A DNA stretch of 64,000 nucleotides from Megalonaias nervosa (GCA_016617855.1 JAECUM010003227.1:1-64000), one strand, 5' to 3'; counted from the stretch's first letter, positions 22,173 to 32,412 are shown. Notes: a model not told the origin generated them from the letters alone. Numbers and translations are program-made.

Positions 22173-22352
22173 ATGTTAACATACTGTCTAAAGTGCAAAA
22201 CTAAAACAGAGAATCGTGATGAAACAACAGAAAAAATAAAGAACAACAGGACGATGCTGAAAAGTATTTGTGCCATCTGTGGAAAAAGAAAAAGTATATT
22301 TTTAAAGAAATTATCTGGAGCGGGTTGCCCAGTTATTTTAGTAGACGATTAA
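22173..22352 (+). CDS. small zinc-ribbon protein (59 aa)
   Basis: ATG in the context AAATATAAAATG. Two cysteine pairs, YCLKCKTKTEN and ICAICGKRK, are spaced about 25 residues apart with a basic middle. This is the zinc-ribbon seen at the front of the PLA2 protein in Element 3 (58,857-58,359). Here it is a separate gene six bases upstream of the PLA2-integrase gene. A DUF5679-type label is from memory. Confidence 0.6.
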   Translation: MLTYCLKCKTKTENRDETTEKIKNNRTMLKSICAICGKRKSIFLKKLSGAGCPVILVDD

Positions 22353-22358
22353 CAAATA

Positions 22359-23691
22359 ATGACATGCGAGTGCGATTGTGATAGAGATCTCTGCCTTGAG
22401 CAAAATAAAATTGTTACATACTGTCAACGCTGTAATCACCGGGAAGTAATTGGAACAGGTATAGATATACATAAATTCATTGGCAAACTGCCAAAACCAA
22501 AAGGAGGTTGGACACTGCCAGGCCATAAATACACTGGACCTTACAATCCGCTGCACAAACAGTTGGACGAAAACGATAATCCGCTGCCAGGACAAGAGCC
22601 TTACAATCAAGTTGATGCAATAGCAATGCGCCATGATATCTGCTACAGGGACAACGAACAAGATAAGCACGGCTGTGATAAAGTAATGTTAGACGAACTT
22701 CGTGACATGAAACCTGTGAACATTCGAGAGCGATTTGACCGAAGGCTGGTACAAGGTTTTATTGGAGCAAAATATAAACTCGGACTTGGTAGGTATGATA
22801 ATCTGGCGTCTCAGCTACACAAACCTAAAAAAAAAATGTTTCCGCGACGTAAGGTTGTCGCAAATGCCGTTGACGATATCTGGGCAATAGATTTAGTTGA
22901 TATCTCAAATCTATCTGAATTTGACAATAATAACAGATATCTTTTTAATGTTGTAGATGTTTTTAGCAAATATGCTTTTAGTGTACCAGTTCCAGATAAA
23001 ACAGGAACGTCAATCACTGATGCGTTAAAACAGGTTATCGTTAGTACAGAAAGAAAACCAAACAGAATCTGGACCGATCACGGAGCAGAATTTTTTAATA
23101 AAATATTTGAGCAGTTTTTGGAACAAAATAACATCAAAAAACATGTCACTGGAAATGAAGGTAAAAGTGTTGTCGTCGAGCGATTTAACCGCACACTAAA
23201 CGAAAAACTATACAAGTATTTGACAGCTAAAAATACAAATAAATACATTGACAATCTACAGAATATGGTTGATGAATATAATAACACGAAACATGGAACC
23301 AGCAAAATGTCACCAAACGACGCAATTAAAAATCCAATATTAGCAAATGAAAATATTTACCGCAGACATAAATTTAAAGTGGGTGATAAAGTTAGAATTT
23401 CTCTGACGAAAAAAAACATTTGAGAAAGGATTTGCTCCAAACTGGAACGAAGAAGTATTTGTTGTTGATAAAGTACTTTTAACAATACCAGTGACATATG
23501 CGTTAAAAGATCTGGCTGGAGAACCTTTCACTGGCAGTTTTTATGAACAAGAACTTAAAAAAACTGAGCAAGATATATTCGTTATTGAAAAAGTGATTAG
23601 GAAGCGCGGCAACAAAAGTTTAGTCAAATGGCGTGGGTATAGCGATAAATTTAATAGTTGGGTGCCAACTCGGTCGATCTTGATTGAATAA
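22359..23691 (+). pseudogene. PLA2-like domain fused to retroviral-type integrase and chromodomain, one frameshift
   Basis: One 354-codon frame holds, in order: a CxC-rich N terminus (residues 4-25); a phospholipase A2-like domain with LPGHKYTGPYNPL and the catalytic dyad MRHDICY (H92-D93); then a DDE integrase with D178 (IWAIDL), D240 (WTDHGAEF) and E274 (VVERFNRTL). An A8 run at about 23,410 ends this frame. A second frame to 23,691 ends in a chromodomain (FVIEKVIRKRGNKSLVKWRG). Integrase with chromodomain is standard for Polintons and inserts the genome. PLA2 is normally a separate virion enzyme of parvovirus type. The fusion without a stop is unusual. Confidence 0.8.
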
Positions 23692-24159
23692 ATACTTGTT
23701 CGTATTTCATAAGTACAGATTTACATTTGAACAGTCTACATAAGGAAACGAAATATAATTTTCTTGTATCATCGACTGACATCCAATTGAATATTTTAAC
23801 AAAAATAAAATCGTATTTTATGCTCCTTTGCTGGCCAGTTATCTTTAGATTTGAAAACGGTTTTATAAGTTGCCAAAATATTTGCTGTTCGGCAACAGTA
23901 AAATCAGATTTTATTATTTTTTTAGCGATATGATATTTAACATTATATCCTCCAGTGGTCGGTCTGCTGTATGTTTTCTTTTTTTTTTTTTTTGGTCAAC
24001 GACGGCGACCACTTCATTTTCGGATTCGTTGTTATACAAAATATCATCTTCGTTATAACCAGCAGATTTGTCAGCCTCGACGACGCTGTTGTTGGTGATT
24101 GTATTGTCAACGACGCTGTCGTCGGCATATATTTCAGCAAGCCGTTTTATCAGGTCCAT
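23651..24159 (-). pseudogene. hypothetical protein, acidic N terminus, frameshifted
   Basis: ATG at 24,159 (ATATTATAATATG). The first 81 codons are acidic with a KKKKRK nuclear-localisation-like cluster. The frame shifts at about 23,925, and an open frame continues through FWQLIKPFSNLKIT and KYDFIFVKIF to a TAA at 23,651, overlapping the integrase 3' end by 40 bp. The second half looks conserved (tyrosine/phenylalanine-rich helix). It vaguely recalls large-DNA-virus late transcription factors, which I cannot verify. Confidence 0.4.
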
Positions 24160-24196
24160 ATTATAATATATTTTTTATCTGATTTATGATAATAAG

Positions 24197-24382
24197 ATGG
24201 CAACAGAAACAAAATATCATCAAAAAGTTAATATATTAAATTATAAAAAACTAGCTGAAGCAGTACAAAAATGCCTGTCAGGATATAATACTTCTGTTGA
24301 CGTTATTGTGATGCAGGGTGACTCTAATAAAATACTTCTAACAGCAGCAGAAAAAATAAACTTAATAATAGTATGTTTATAA
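24197..24382 (+). CDS. small hypothetical protein (61 aa)
   Basis: ATG at 24,197, read divergently from the gene at 24,159 with a 37-bp AT-rich spacer, so they share a promoter region. It has no recognised motif and ends close to the 3' end of the homing endonuclease gene. Confidence 0.4.
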   Translation: MATETKYHQKVNILNYKKLAEAVQKCLSGYNTSVDVIVMQGDSNKILLTAAEKINLIIVCL

Positions 24383-24408
24383 CACTAAAATTTGATAAAG
24401 ATGATATT

Positions 24409-25251
24409 TTAATGTTTGCCCATAATTGTCTTACCAAAACAGAATGAAGAAATATACTTAAAAATAAATCTATCGAAAGTTGATTGTGATGTTGCTGATT
24501 TGTGTATGCCATCTGCAACAAATTTTATTGATTGCGGATGAATTTTATGATATTTTGCAGCAGCTGTTATTGATTTAAATTTTATTTTTTCTCCAGTTTC
24601 TAAATTTGTTGAGATAATTGGTTTTGGGTCTTTAAAATTATTACCACCACCAGCATCCCCACGTCTACTATTTTCTTTTGGTGTAACTAAATCTAAATTT
24701 TTAATGCGATTATCTGTTTTAATTTTATTAATATGATCAATACCCAGATTATCTGCAATAGCACTGTTAAACGTTTCGGAAACAAAACGGTGACTGTAAT
24801 AATGAACTTGATCAGTTTTTGTTCCTCTAACAGTTACCATCAAATATCCACTATTTTGCATAAAACCAACAACCTTTTTTGTTTTTCTATTCCGTATAAT
24901 TCCTTTATCATTAGCTTCATATAAATCAAATACTGGATGAGGCTGAAATTCGTCCTGCAAAGACAAATTTTCAATATTATCATCGCTAACTGCGCCGTTT
25001 ACTCTATAAACTCGCTGTCCATCTGGAATGTCTCCGCAGAACAAAGTTTAAATAAAATCTTTCCTAAACATTTCAATTCTATCTGTACTATCTCCTTTTA
25101 CTGAAATTTTAATTCCGGCTGGAGTTGCCTTACCAAAAGGTCGTCCGTATCTGACACGAATAACCGAACCAAGTGCATTTGCGGCATATAAGTTGTACTT
25201 TGGGTGAACATTATATTCTTCCTGTTCCTCTGCTGTTATATTTTCTGTCAT
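24409..25251 (-). pseudogene. HNH homing endonuclease with NUMOD-type repeats, internal stop
   Basis: ATG at 25,251 (TAGGTATAATG). A first HPKYNLYAANALG module, interrupted by an in-frame TAA at about 25,048, is followed by VFDLYEANDKGIIRN, the HNH core HRFVSETFN...IDHINKIKTDNRIKNL and a NUMOD1-type DNA-binding helix (ITAAAKYHKIHPQSI). Such genes are free-standing homing nucleases in phages and large DNA viruses, and spread by cutting unoccupied alleles. There is no intron core around it. A related intact gene sits in Element 3 (53,039-53,539). Confidence 0.8.
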
Positions 25252-25329
25252 TATACCTATAAGAAATTATATTTCTAATTGAAATAAAACAGAAAAGCAA
25301 TTAAATATAAAAATGTTATATATAATATA

Positions 25330-28300
25330 ATGTTAAAATTGCAAGATATTGCCAAGAAGAGCCTATCCGAAAATGTTGAAAAAATTGCTAGTGCATTTTC
25401 TGGCTATGATAAAAGTTATAAATTTGATAATCAAAATGTTTTAGCCAATTTAAACTCCACAAATTTATTTCATCTTTTACAACCTGTTGTGATGCAAGAA
25501 CTTGCAGTTCACAAAAGTATCAAGTTAATAGTGCAATATCATGTCATTTTATCAAAGTTACGTGCCATCGAAAAAGATGTACTTGATATAATTTTTGAAA
25601 ATGCAGATTTTGACAGCGGAATTGCCGAACCATATTTAACAGCTAAATCACGAAAAATATTAACTGGAACAAATATTGCCACGGTTGCCAATGAAATACA
25701 CCAAGAAATTTGGAAAAAATTGGAGGAATTTACTTCATCAGGATCAGGTTGGAAATTTGAAATGATAAAGGAAGTTTTATTACACACAGCAAGATATAAC
25801 ATACTTCGTGGTAGTTCTTACGTTGATCTCCCTCAAAAAATTAAAACAAACAATGTTGTATAAATATCAAAAACAGCGACAACGAGTGTTTCCGTTGGGC
25901 AATTTTGTCTGCAAGACATCCTCAAAATTGCAACTCCAACCAAGATGAAAAATATTGGCCGTACAAAAACGAGTTTGATTTTGATGGAATAACTTTTACA
26001 GTGACAGAAAATCAGATACCAAAGTTTGAAAAACAAAACAATATTTCAGTCAATGTTTTCGGACTAGATGAGCGAGAAAATGTTTACCAGAGATATATTT
26101 CAGACACTGCTAGTCAATCAACTGTAAATTTGTTATTTTATAAAGGACATTTATTGCTGGATAAAAAGCTTTAACGGGTTAGTTGGTAGACAGCATAATA
26201 AAGATAAAAATAAGAAATATTTCTGCTACAGATGTTTACAAGGGTTTTCTAAACCTGAAAAACTGCAAGAGCATGTTAAATATTGTGTGGACGTTCAAAG
26301 AATAACAATGCCAACAGAGAAAGAAAAAGTATTAACATTTAAAAATTATAATCATTAGCTAAGTATCCCATTTGTTATTTATGCAGATTTTGAGTGTCTA
26401 CTTGTTCCAGTGGCAGGTGCAGAAAATGATCCAAATAAATCCAGCACTAGAAAAATACAACAACATGTTCCTTGCGGGGTTTCTACAAAGTAGTTTGTTG
26501 TGCTAATGATATTTTTTCAGGTCCAGTAAAGTTATATCGTGGCAGAGATCCGGCTGTGTGGTTATTAAAAAATTTAATAGATGATGTTAATAAAATATCG
26601 AAATTCAAAACAGCCCCAATGAAAATAACATCCAAAGAACAACTTGATTTTGATAATGCAGCTTATTGTCATATCTGCGAAAAGTTGTTAGTAGACTCTA
26701 ACGGAGTCCATGATGAAGTGCGAGATCACTGTTATCTAACTGGCAAGTATCGAGGAGCAGCTCATAGCCATTGCAATCTAAAATTTCATGCACCAAAATT
26801 TATTCTTGTAGTTTTACATAATTTTCGTGGTTATGATGGTCATATCATTGTAGAAGCTTTTGGCAATGAGGAAATTAAATCTAAGATAAAGCTCGACAAT
26901 GTAGTAAAATGTATACCAAATAATTTTGAAAAATATATGTCCGTTACGCTTGGAAAATTACGTTTCATTGACAGTCTGCAATTTATGGCAGCTCCGCTAG
27001 ATGAGCTTGTAAAAGGTTGTAACAATTTCAATAATCTAAAAAATTGTTTTGGTGAAAACTACGTCGATCTGACAATAAAAGGTGTCTTTCCTTATGAATA
27101 CCTAGACGACTGGAGCAGATTTGATGAAACTTCTCTGCCTGGCAAAGACAAGTTTTATTCACAGCTGAAAGGCGAAGGTATTTCAGACGACGAGTACAAA
27201 TATGCACAAGATATTTGGAGTAAATTCGGATGCAAGACATTTGGTGATTATCATGATTTATATTTGAAAACAGATGTGTTATTCTTAGCTGATGTTTTCG
27301 AGAGTTTTCGTCGAGTTAGTCATGAAAATTATGAATTAGACCCGTGTTGGTATTATTCTGCACCAGGACTATCTTGGGATGCTCTGCTAAAAACAAGTAA
27401 GATAGAATTGGATGTCTTGACAGATGCTGATATGTTTAATTTTATTGAAAAAGGTATCGAAGGCGGAATTAGCGTCATAACAAAAAAATATGCAGTAGCT
27501 AATAATAAATGTCTGGTAAATTACAATAAAAATTTACCTTCAAATTATATTATTTATCTGGAACCTAATAATTTATATGGTTGGGCAATGTCAGAGCCGA
27601 TGCCGTGCAGTGGATTTCATTGGATAACTCCAGATCAATTTCTTAGCGAAACAGAAAAAAAATCTCCCAGAAGATTTCAGTTATTTTGTTGAAGTAGATC
27701 TCGATTATTCTGAGTCACTGCACAACCTACATAACGATTATCCGTATTTTGCAGAGTCGATAGTAATAGACTATAGTTTATTATCACCTGAACAAAAGGC
27801 AGCGACAACAGCAAAAAATTCGATTGTTGATAAGCTAGTTCCAAATTTACTCAGTAAACGGAATTACGTTTTGCACTATAGAAACCTAAAACAAGTAGTC
27901 GACCACGGCTTAGTCTTAAGGAAAGTTCATCGCGTGTTAAAATTCAAATAATTTCGTTGGATGGCAAATTATATTGATTTAAATACCAAACGTCGCGCAA
28001 CTTCTAGAACTGAATTTGAGAAAAACTTCTTTAAACTGATGAACAATTCCGTATTTGGCAAGACGATGGAGAATATTCGAAAACGCGTCAATATTAAGAT
28101 TGTAAACGACATAAATCGCAGGAATAAATTAGTTAACGATGAAGGTTTTGTCAGCATGAAAATATTTAACGACAGTCTCGTTGCAATACAATGACGAAAG
28201 ACAAATTTAAAGTTAAGTAAACCAATTTACGTTGGCGCGTCGGTATTGGACATATCAAAGTGGTTGATGTACGATTTTCACTACGGATTTGTGAAGAGAG

Positions 28301-28803
28301 CCTGGCCAGATTCAAACTTATTGTTTACCGTTACAGATTCGCTAGTTTATGATATAAAATGTGACGATGTCTATCAGGATATTTATGACCACCGTGATCT
28401 ATTTGATTTATCGAACTATCCGGAGAGTAGTGGATTTCATGATCCAGCTAACAAGAAAGTGATTGGCAAATTTAAGGACGAATTTATCTTTGTGGCAGTG
28501 AAGGAATTTGTCGGACTAAGAAGTAAAATGTACGCCGTAATTTTAGATGACAATAAACTGACAAATAAAGCAAATGGTATTCCTCGTGGATATGTGAAAA
28601 AATGTATGAAATTTGATGATTTTAAAGCAGCACTAAGCAATAATATCAGCTTTATTAAAACAAATGTGATTAGATCAAATCATCACAAACTTGAAACAGA
28701 TACAATTATTACACGTGGACTAAGCAATTTTGATGACAAACGCTATTGCGAGGACGGGATAAACACACTAGCTATTGGACATTACACTTGTAATTTTGTC
28801 TAA
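25330..28803 (+). pseudogene. protein-primed family B DNA polymerase (pPolB), multiple breaks
   Basis: About 1,150 codons from ATG 25,330 (TATAATATAATG). Order: an N-terminal domain ending SSGSGWKFEM...LPQKI (to 25,863); a zinc-finger segment YFCYRCLQGF; Exo I YADFECLL (about 26,385); then the palm with an RDHCYLTGKYRGAAH block, motif A at about 27,560 (YLEPNNLYGW), motif B KLMNNSVFGKTMEN (about 28,035) and motif C FTVTDSLVYD (about 28,330). Motif A has Glu in place of the catalytic Asp, and motif C lacks the first Asp of DTDS. Frames break near 25,860, 26,172, 26,355 (stop), 26,470, 27,657 (A8), 27,950 and 28,192. It replicates linear genomes with TIRs. This copy must be inactive. Confidence 0.85.
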
Positions 28804-28815
28804 ACTTTAGAAATA

Positions 28816-29268
28816 ATGTTTGAAAATTTCACGTTAGCCGATGGAGTGAATAGTAAGGTTAAGGTGTTAATGATTAACGGCCAACCACTAAAGTTTGAAT
28901 TTAATGATGAAATTTCAGGTATTTGTTTTAGTAAATTTGATAGAATAAAAATCTAGCTAATTAAATCAGATAACAGCAAATATTTTGATTATCTTGAAAA
29001 GTTGAGAGACAATCTCGGACAAAAATATAGTAACCTTCACAATCTAATCAGCCAGGAAAAATATACCAAAATAAATATTGACCTAAACCGCTCGAGGGTT
29101 TTTGCAAAAGGTTATAAGTATTATGTCAACAGGGTAGCAATGAGAGAGTTATTTGAATGTCATCGAAAAGTAAGTGGAAAAGTTAAATTTCATTTGTATA
29201 AACATGATGACAAATTATTTCTGGTAGCTACTGTAGAAATATTAATTATTGGCGAAGAACTTGTTTAA
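28816..29268 (+). pseudogene. hypothetical protein, about 150 codons, one internal stop
   Basis: ATG at 28,816, 13 bp after the polymerase stop. 46 codons are followed by TAG at about 28,954, and the same frame then stays open to 29,268. Basic and hydrophobic residues alternate (FHLYKHDDKLFLVATVEI), suggesting a small beta-rich domain. The function is not recognised. Confidence 0.45.
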
Positions 29269-29296
29269 ATAAAGAACCTAAATTTTCAAGAAAAGT

Positions 29297-30132
29297 ATCA
29301 CTTACCTTTGATCCTCTCAGCGAAGCGCGCATCTCTGCAGACTAAAAGACTTGGGCGGTCTTATATAGCCCTTGCGTGAATTTCCAGAAATTTCCGATCA
29401 TGTGATTTTCCAGAAATTTCTATTGCGCAGTTGTTATATTACAATTCCAGTTGCATCATCCTTCCGGAAATTGCACAACATTGTATCATCCTTCCGGAAA
29501 TTGCACAACATTGTATCATCCCTCCGGAAATTGCACAACATTGCATCATCCTTCCAGTCATTCATTAAATACCGCAGTCTATTTTTAGACATTTATCGAT
29601 CGCAACACTGCAGTCTCTGTCTAGACTACAAGCAGAGAACATGTATATAGTTCGAAAGATAGTCTGTTATAGGAAGGGGTCTAGAAAACCCCTTTAATGG
29701 GAGAGAGGGCCTTCTCCTGACAAATATATTTTCAAGTTAAGATAGAGGGGGTTGGTGGGAGGGCGTTTCCCTTTTACTGGGGAAAGAGGGCCTTCTCCTG
29801 ATAAATATATTTTCTAACCTGTTTTGAGTCAAGCTGCAGGTTCGTTACAAATATGTTCTAATAGAGGCGTTGGTGGGGGTCAAAGGTCATTCAGATCTCA
29901 AAACCTTGTTTTCCTTTACTGGGGAAAGAGGGCCTACTCCTGATAAATATATTTTCTAACCTGTTTTCAGTCAAGCTGCAGGTTCGTTACAAATATGTTT
30001 TGAGTGAAGCTGCAGGTTTGATACAAATATGTTTTGATGGAGGCTGTAGGATTGTTACAAATATGTTTTGATGGGGGGGGGGTGGAGGTCAAAGGTCGTT
30101 CAAATCTCAAAACCTTGTTCTCCTTTACTACT
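29297..30132 (-). repeat. Element 1 right TIR
   Basis: About 836 bp, the inverse of 12,538-13,334. The excess length is mostly a local triplication of a roughly 32-bp unit (ATCATCCTTCCGGAAATTGC) at 29,454-29,550 that is single in the left TIR, plus a longer G run at about 30,072-30,081. Confidence 0.9.
29299..29368 (-). promoter_or_regulatory. TIR promoter: TATA box, ATG starter exon and splice donor (right copy)
   Basis: Read on the minus strand, TATATAA at 29,361-29,367 precedes an ATG at 29,332-29,330. Its reading frame stays open to CAAAG|GTAAGTG at about 29,303. The left copy has one more A before the donor, so the exon phase differs by one base. Confidence 0.6.
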
Positions 30133-30137
30133 ATTTG

Positions 30138-30418
30138 GACTTTTAACTTAAATTTAACAATTTTCCGTCATATCGCTACGATGTCTACAGTGTGGCAGTT
30201 TATTGTCATGTCTAGCACTGGGGCATCATGCCCCACCCAGTCATATTATCCTGACACCAGGCCGACCAGTCCTAACACTAACCACTTAATGCTGAGCGTC
30301 AAGCGAGGCCGCTGTTAGCACCATTTTTATAAGTCTCTGGTATGACTCGGCCACGGTTCGAACACGCGACCTCCCGCATCTGAGGCGGACGCTCTAACCA
30401 CTAGGCAACCAGAAAAGT
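30138..30418 (-). repeat. tRNA-headed SINE (Meta/Deu-type body)
   Basis: On the minus strand: TTGCCTAGTGGTTAGAGCG (A-box region), then GTGTTCGAACC (B box), then a body containing GGACTGGTCGGCCTGGTGTC and TGACTGGGTGGGGCATGATG. I recall that conserved core from metazoan SINEs. The 3' tail abuts the right end of Element 1, so the element landed at the SINE/(TG)n junction. Confidence 0.75.
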
Positions 30419-30591
30419 CTAATGGACTTTGTAAAGTTCTCTATCCACCTAGCCTCAGTATCAGTATACCATCTGACGCGGAGGAGAAGATAAAAGTGCG
30501 GTGGCGGGTATCTATGTTCAACGAAATGAGAAAAGTTTGTGAATCCAGTTATGAGTTCAACGATGTGGCTTTTCCAATTGAATAAACTATT

Positions 30592-30592
<1 letters not shown>

Positions 30593-30670
<78 letters not shown>

Positions 30671-30685
30671 TATATATATATATAA
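30593..30685. repeat. (TA)n microsatellite
   Basis: About 45 TA units with two interruptions. The overlapping minus-strand reading frames are repeat artefacts. Confidence 0.97.
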
Positions 30686-30689
30686 AGTA

Positions 30690-31237
30690 AACGGCATTGG
30701 AACGCAACAATTGTAAAGGTGTATGTTTTGGACAATATGAAGTCAGCGGCAGAAAAGATATTGTTATGCATACTGTAAAACACATTAATGTTGTTACTTG
30801 CTGGCCCCCGCTGCTCGACCCTGTCTTAAATGTAGCATCGGAGTCAAAACACACATCGTCATTGCCAGCGTTCATGTGGATCTGGGGCCCGTTTCACGAC
30901 GCAATGTAAGTTTACGCACAGAATTTTTGTTAGTTTTAAGCGTAAGAAAATCTTATGCTACTTCGTAAGTGTATTTCACAAAGATATCCGTAGGAACATT
31001 TCGTACGTCAAAGAAATACTTTTACGTAAGCTACTTTTTTGCATGGCAGGTAAATAATAAATCGGTAAAATATAATAAGGTACATGCAACATACTTACAA
31101 AGGATGGCCACGAAGATGACGACGACAACAACAACTATAGTCATACAATGACACCCTCCCCCCAAAAAAATTATCGGGTAAAAAATGCCATGACGTGTTG
31201 GTCATATTGAATGAAATAGGCATATCGATAGTATTCT
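30690..31237. other. host spacer between Elements 1 and 2
   Basis: No gene is supported. GGGGCCCGTTTCACGA at about 30,887 followed by GTAAGTTTACGCAC is a sequence type I recall from dispersed invertebrate repeats (unverified). The stretch ends in TATTCT, where Element 2 starts. Confidence 0.4.
31233..31237. other. target-site duplication of Element 2 (ATTCT)
   Basis: ATTCT precedes the left AGCAGCAG terminus and follows the right terminus at 61,409-61,413. Confidence 0.75.
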
Positions 31238-31473
31238 AGCAGCAGAGAGGGTGAACAGACCACTTTTTTCGCGAAAATAAAGATTCCTACGAAAGTTGAA
31301 AAATTAAGACAAAACAGGATTAAGCCAAATCAATTTTATTGATGTGTATTTTTCAAACATTAGGAATGTTCGTTTGCATCTATTGGTCGCACCCTCTCTG
31401 CTGTTCTGTGTGGTTTGCCTTATTGGTTAAGTGTAGGGTCCTTAATCGAGTAAATATTTACCAATGATCACCG

Positions 31474-31581
31474 CCGTGACATTGTCACGGGTGATGCTAC
31501 GGATGACAACAATCAGCCGTGATATAGTCACAGGTGACAACAATCAGATTGTGATGATAATCAGCCGTGATATAGTCACGG
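31474..31581. repeat. cluster of 17-bp palindromes in Element 2 TIR
   Basis: CCGTGACATTGTCACGG at 31,474-31,490, CCGTGATATAGTCACAG at 31,517-31,533 and CCGTGATATAGTCACGG at 31,565-31,581, embedded in repeated GTGACAACAATCAG. The inverse cluster is at about 61,105-61,175. Confidence 0.85.
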
Positions 31582-31724
31582 GTGACAACAATCAGAATGT
31601 GCCATTTAGAATCAGATTGTAACAATTATAAATAATAATGCTTACTACAAACGATATATGGACACTTACTCAGTTTTTTTAATTTCTCGAGAAATATAAA
31701 AATATTAATTATTTTCACAACAAA

Positions 31725-32086
31725 ATGATCATCGATAATAAAGGTAAACAACATTACTTCATTTATCCTGTGACCATGATCGAATTCAGGTGCATCAACG
31801 ATGAGATTGTACCTGTCATTGGTGTTGAAAGTATTTTCAATGATGCTACTGATCATCGTGTTAGATTTATATTTAATAAAGAAATCCAGCGACGAAATTG
31901 TCTCCTCCGCAAATCTGAAGCAGATATAGAAAACAACATGGTAGACCACTTTCCTCCGAAGAAAAAAGTATGAGAAATACCGCAATAGAGGATGATATTC
32001 GCAGGGGAAAAGAGAGGGAAGAAAGAGAAGAACAAGAACAAGAACGAATAAGAAATTGCGAGAGAATATTTTATTGGAACTGTTGA
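31725..32086 (+). pseudogene. terminal small gene 1 (hypothetical), left copy, frameshifted
   Basis: Begins MIIDNKGKQHYFIYPVTMIE, beta-rich, 82 codons to 31,973. Then a shift in an A-run gives a frame of charged helix (GKEREEREEQEQ) to a TGA at 32,084. Inverse copy at 60,972-60,602. A truncated relative lies just inside Element 3 (about 45,425-45,590), so the gene belongs to the family's terminus. Function unknown. Confidence 0.5.
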
Positions 32087-32152
32087 TCTACTGGTGAATT
32101 TAATTTCCTTAATTGTCAAAGGCTGCAGAAGATATTTTTTTTTTTTATTTTC

Positions 32153-32389
32153 ATGATTGTGCCAATAAGATTGTCAAATTTGAATAAAATAATCAGCATC
32201 AACGTGGACAAACAAAATGAGGCTCAATGTGGAAATATTATTATAACGAAAGAACATTTTAAACAGTTGATGATACATTTTATCGCATCACAGCGAAATC
32301 TTGACATGAAAATAAAACAAATAAAATCAATCAAGAAAGACATTAATAAAACCTCTAGGCGACTATCACGGATCATACGAGACCTGTAA
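32153..32389 (+). CDS. terminal small gene 2 (hypothetical, 78 aa), left copy
   Basis: Charged, lysine-rich helix (QRNLDMKIKQIKSIKKDIN) ending RRLSRIIRDL. The inverse copy (60,520-60,302) keeps the frame with few changes, so the frame may be under constraint. No family recognised. Confidence 0.5.
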   Translation: MIVPIRLSNLNKIISINVDKQNEAQCGNIIITKEHFKQLMIHFIASQRNLDMKIKQIKSIKKDINKTSRRLSRIIRDL

Positions 32390-32395
32390 CACAGT

Positions 32396-32412
32396 CAGTG
32401 ACTATGTCACTG
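32396..32412. repeat. 17-bp palindrome CAGTGAC-TAT-GTCACTG
   Basis: A perfect 7+3+7 palindrome 3' of terminal gene 2. It is a variant of the CCGTGAC family in which both arms changed together. Confidence 0.8.

Larger units (their letters stand above)
12538..30132. mobile_element. Element 1: Polinton/adintovirus-type element with full virion gene set
   Basis: Bounded by inverted repeats starting AGTAGTAAAGG and ending CCTTTACTACT, with the direct repeat ATTTG at 12,533-12,537 and 30,133-30,137. The contents match Polintons: packaging ATPase, double-jelly-roll capsid, penton, C5 protease, integrase with chromodomain and protein-primed PolB. A fibre gene and a homing nuclease are extra. Genes run minus (13.3-16.5 kb), plus (16.5-23.7 kb), mixed (23.7-25.3 kb), plus (25.3-29.3 kb). 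Most genes carry frameshifts or stops, so this copy is not functional as read. It sits between a (TG)n tract and the 3' tail of a SINE. Confidence 0.9.

Noticed and set aside
24409..25251. group I intron carrying the HNH gene
   Set aside because: No intron core structures or split host gene were seen around it.
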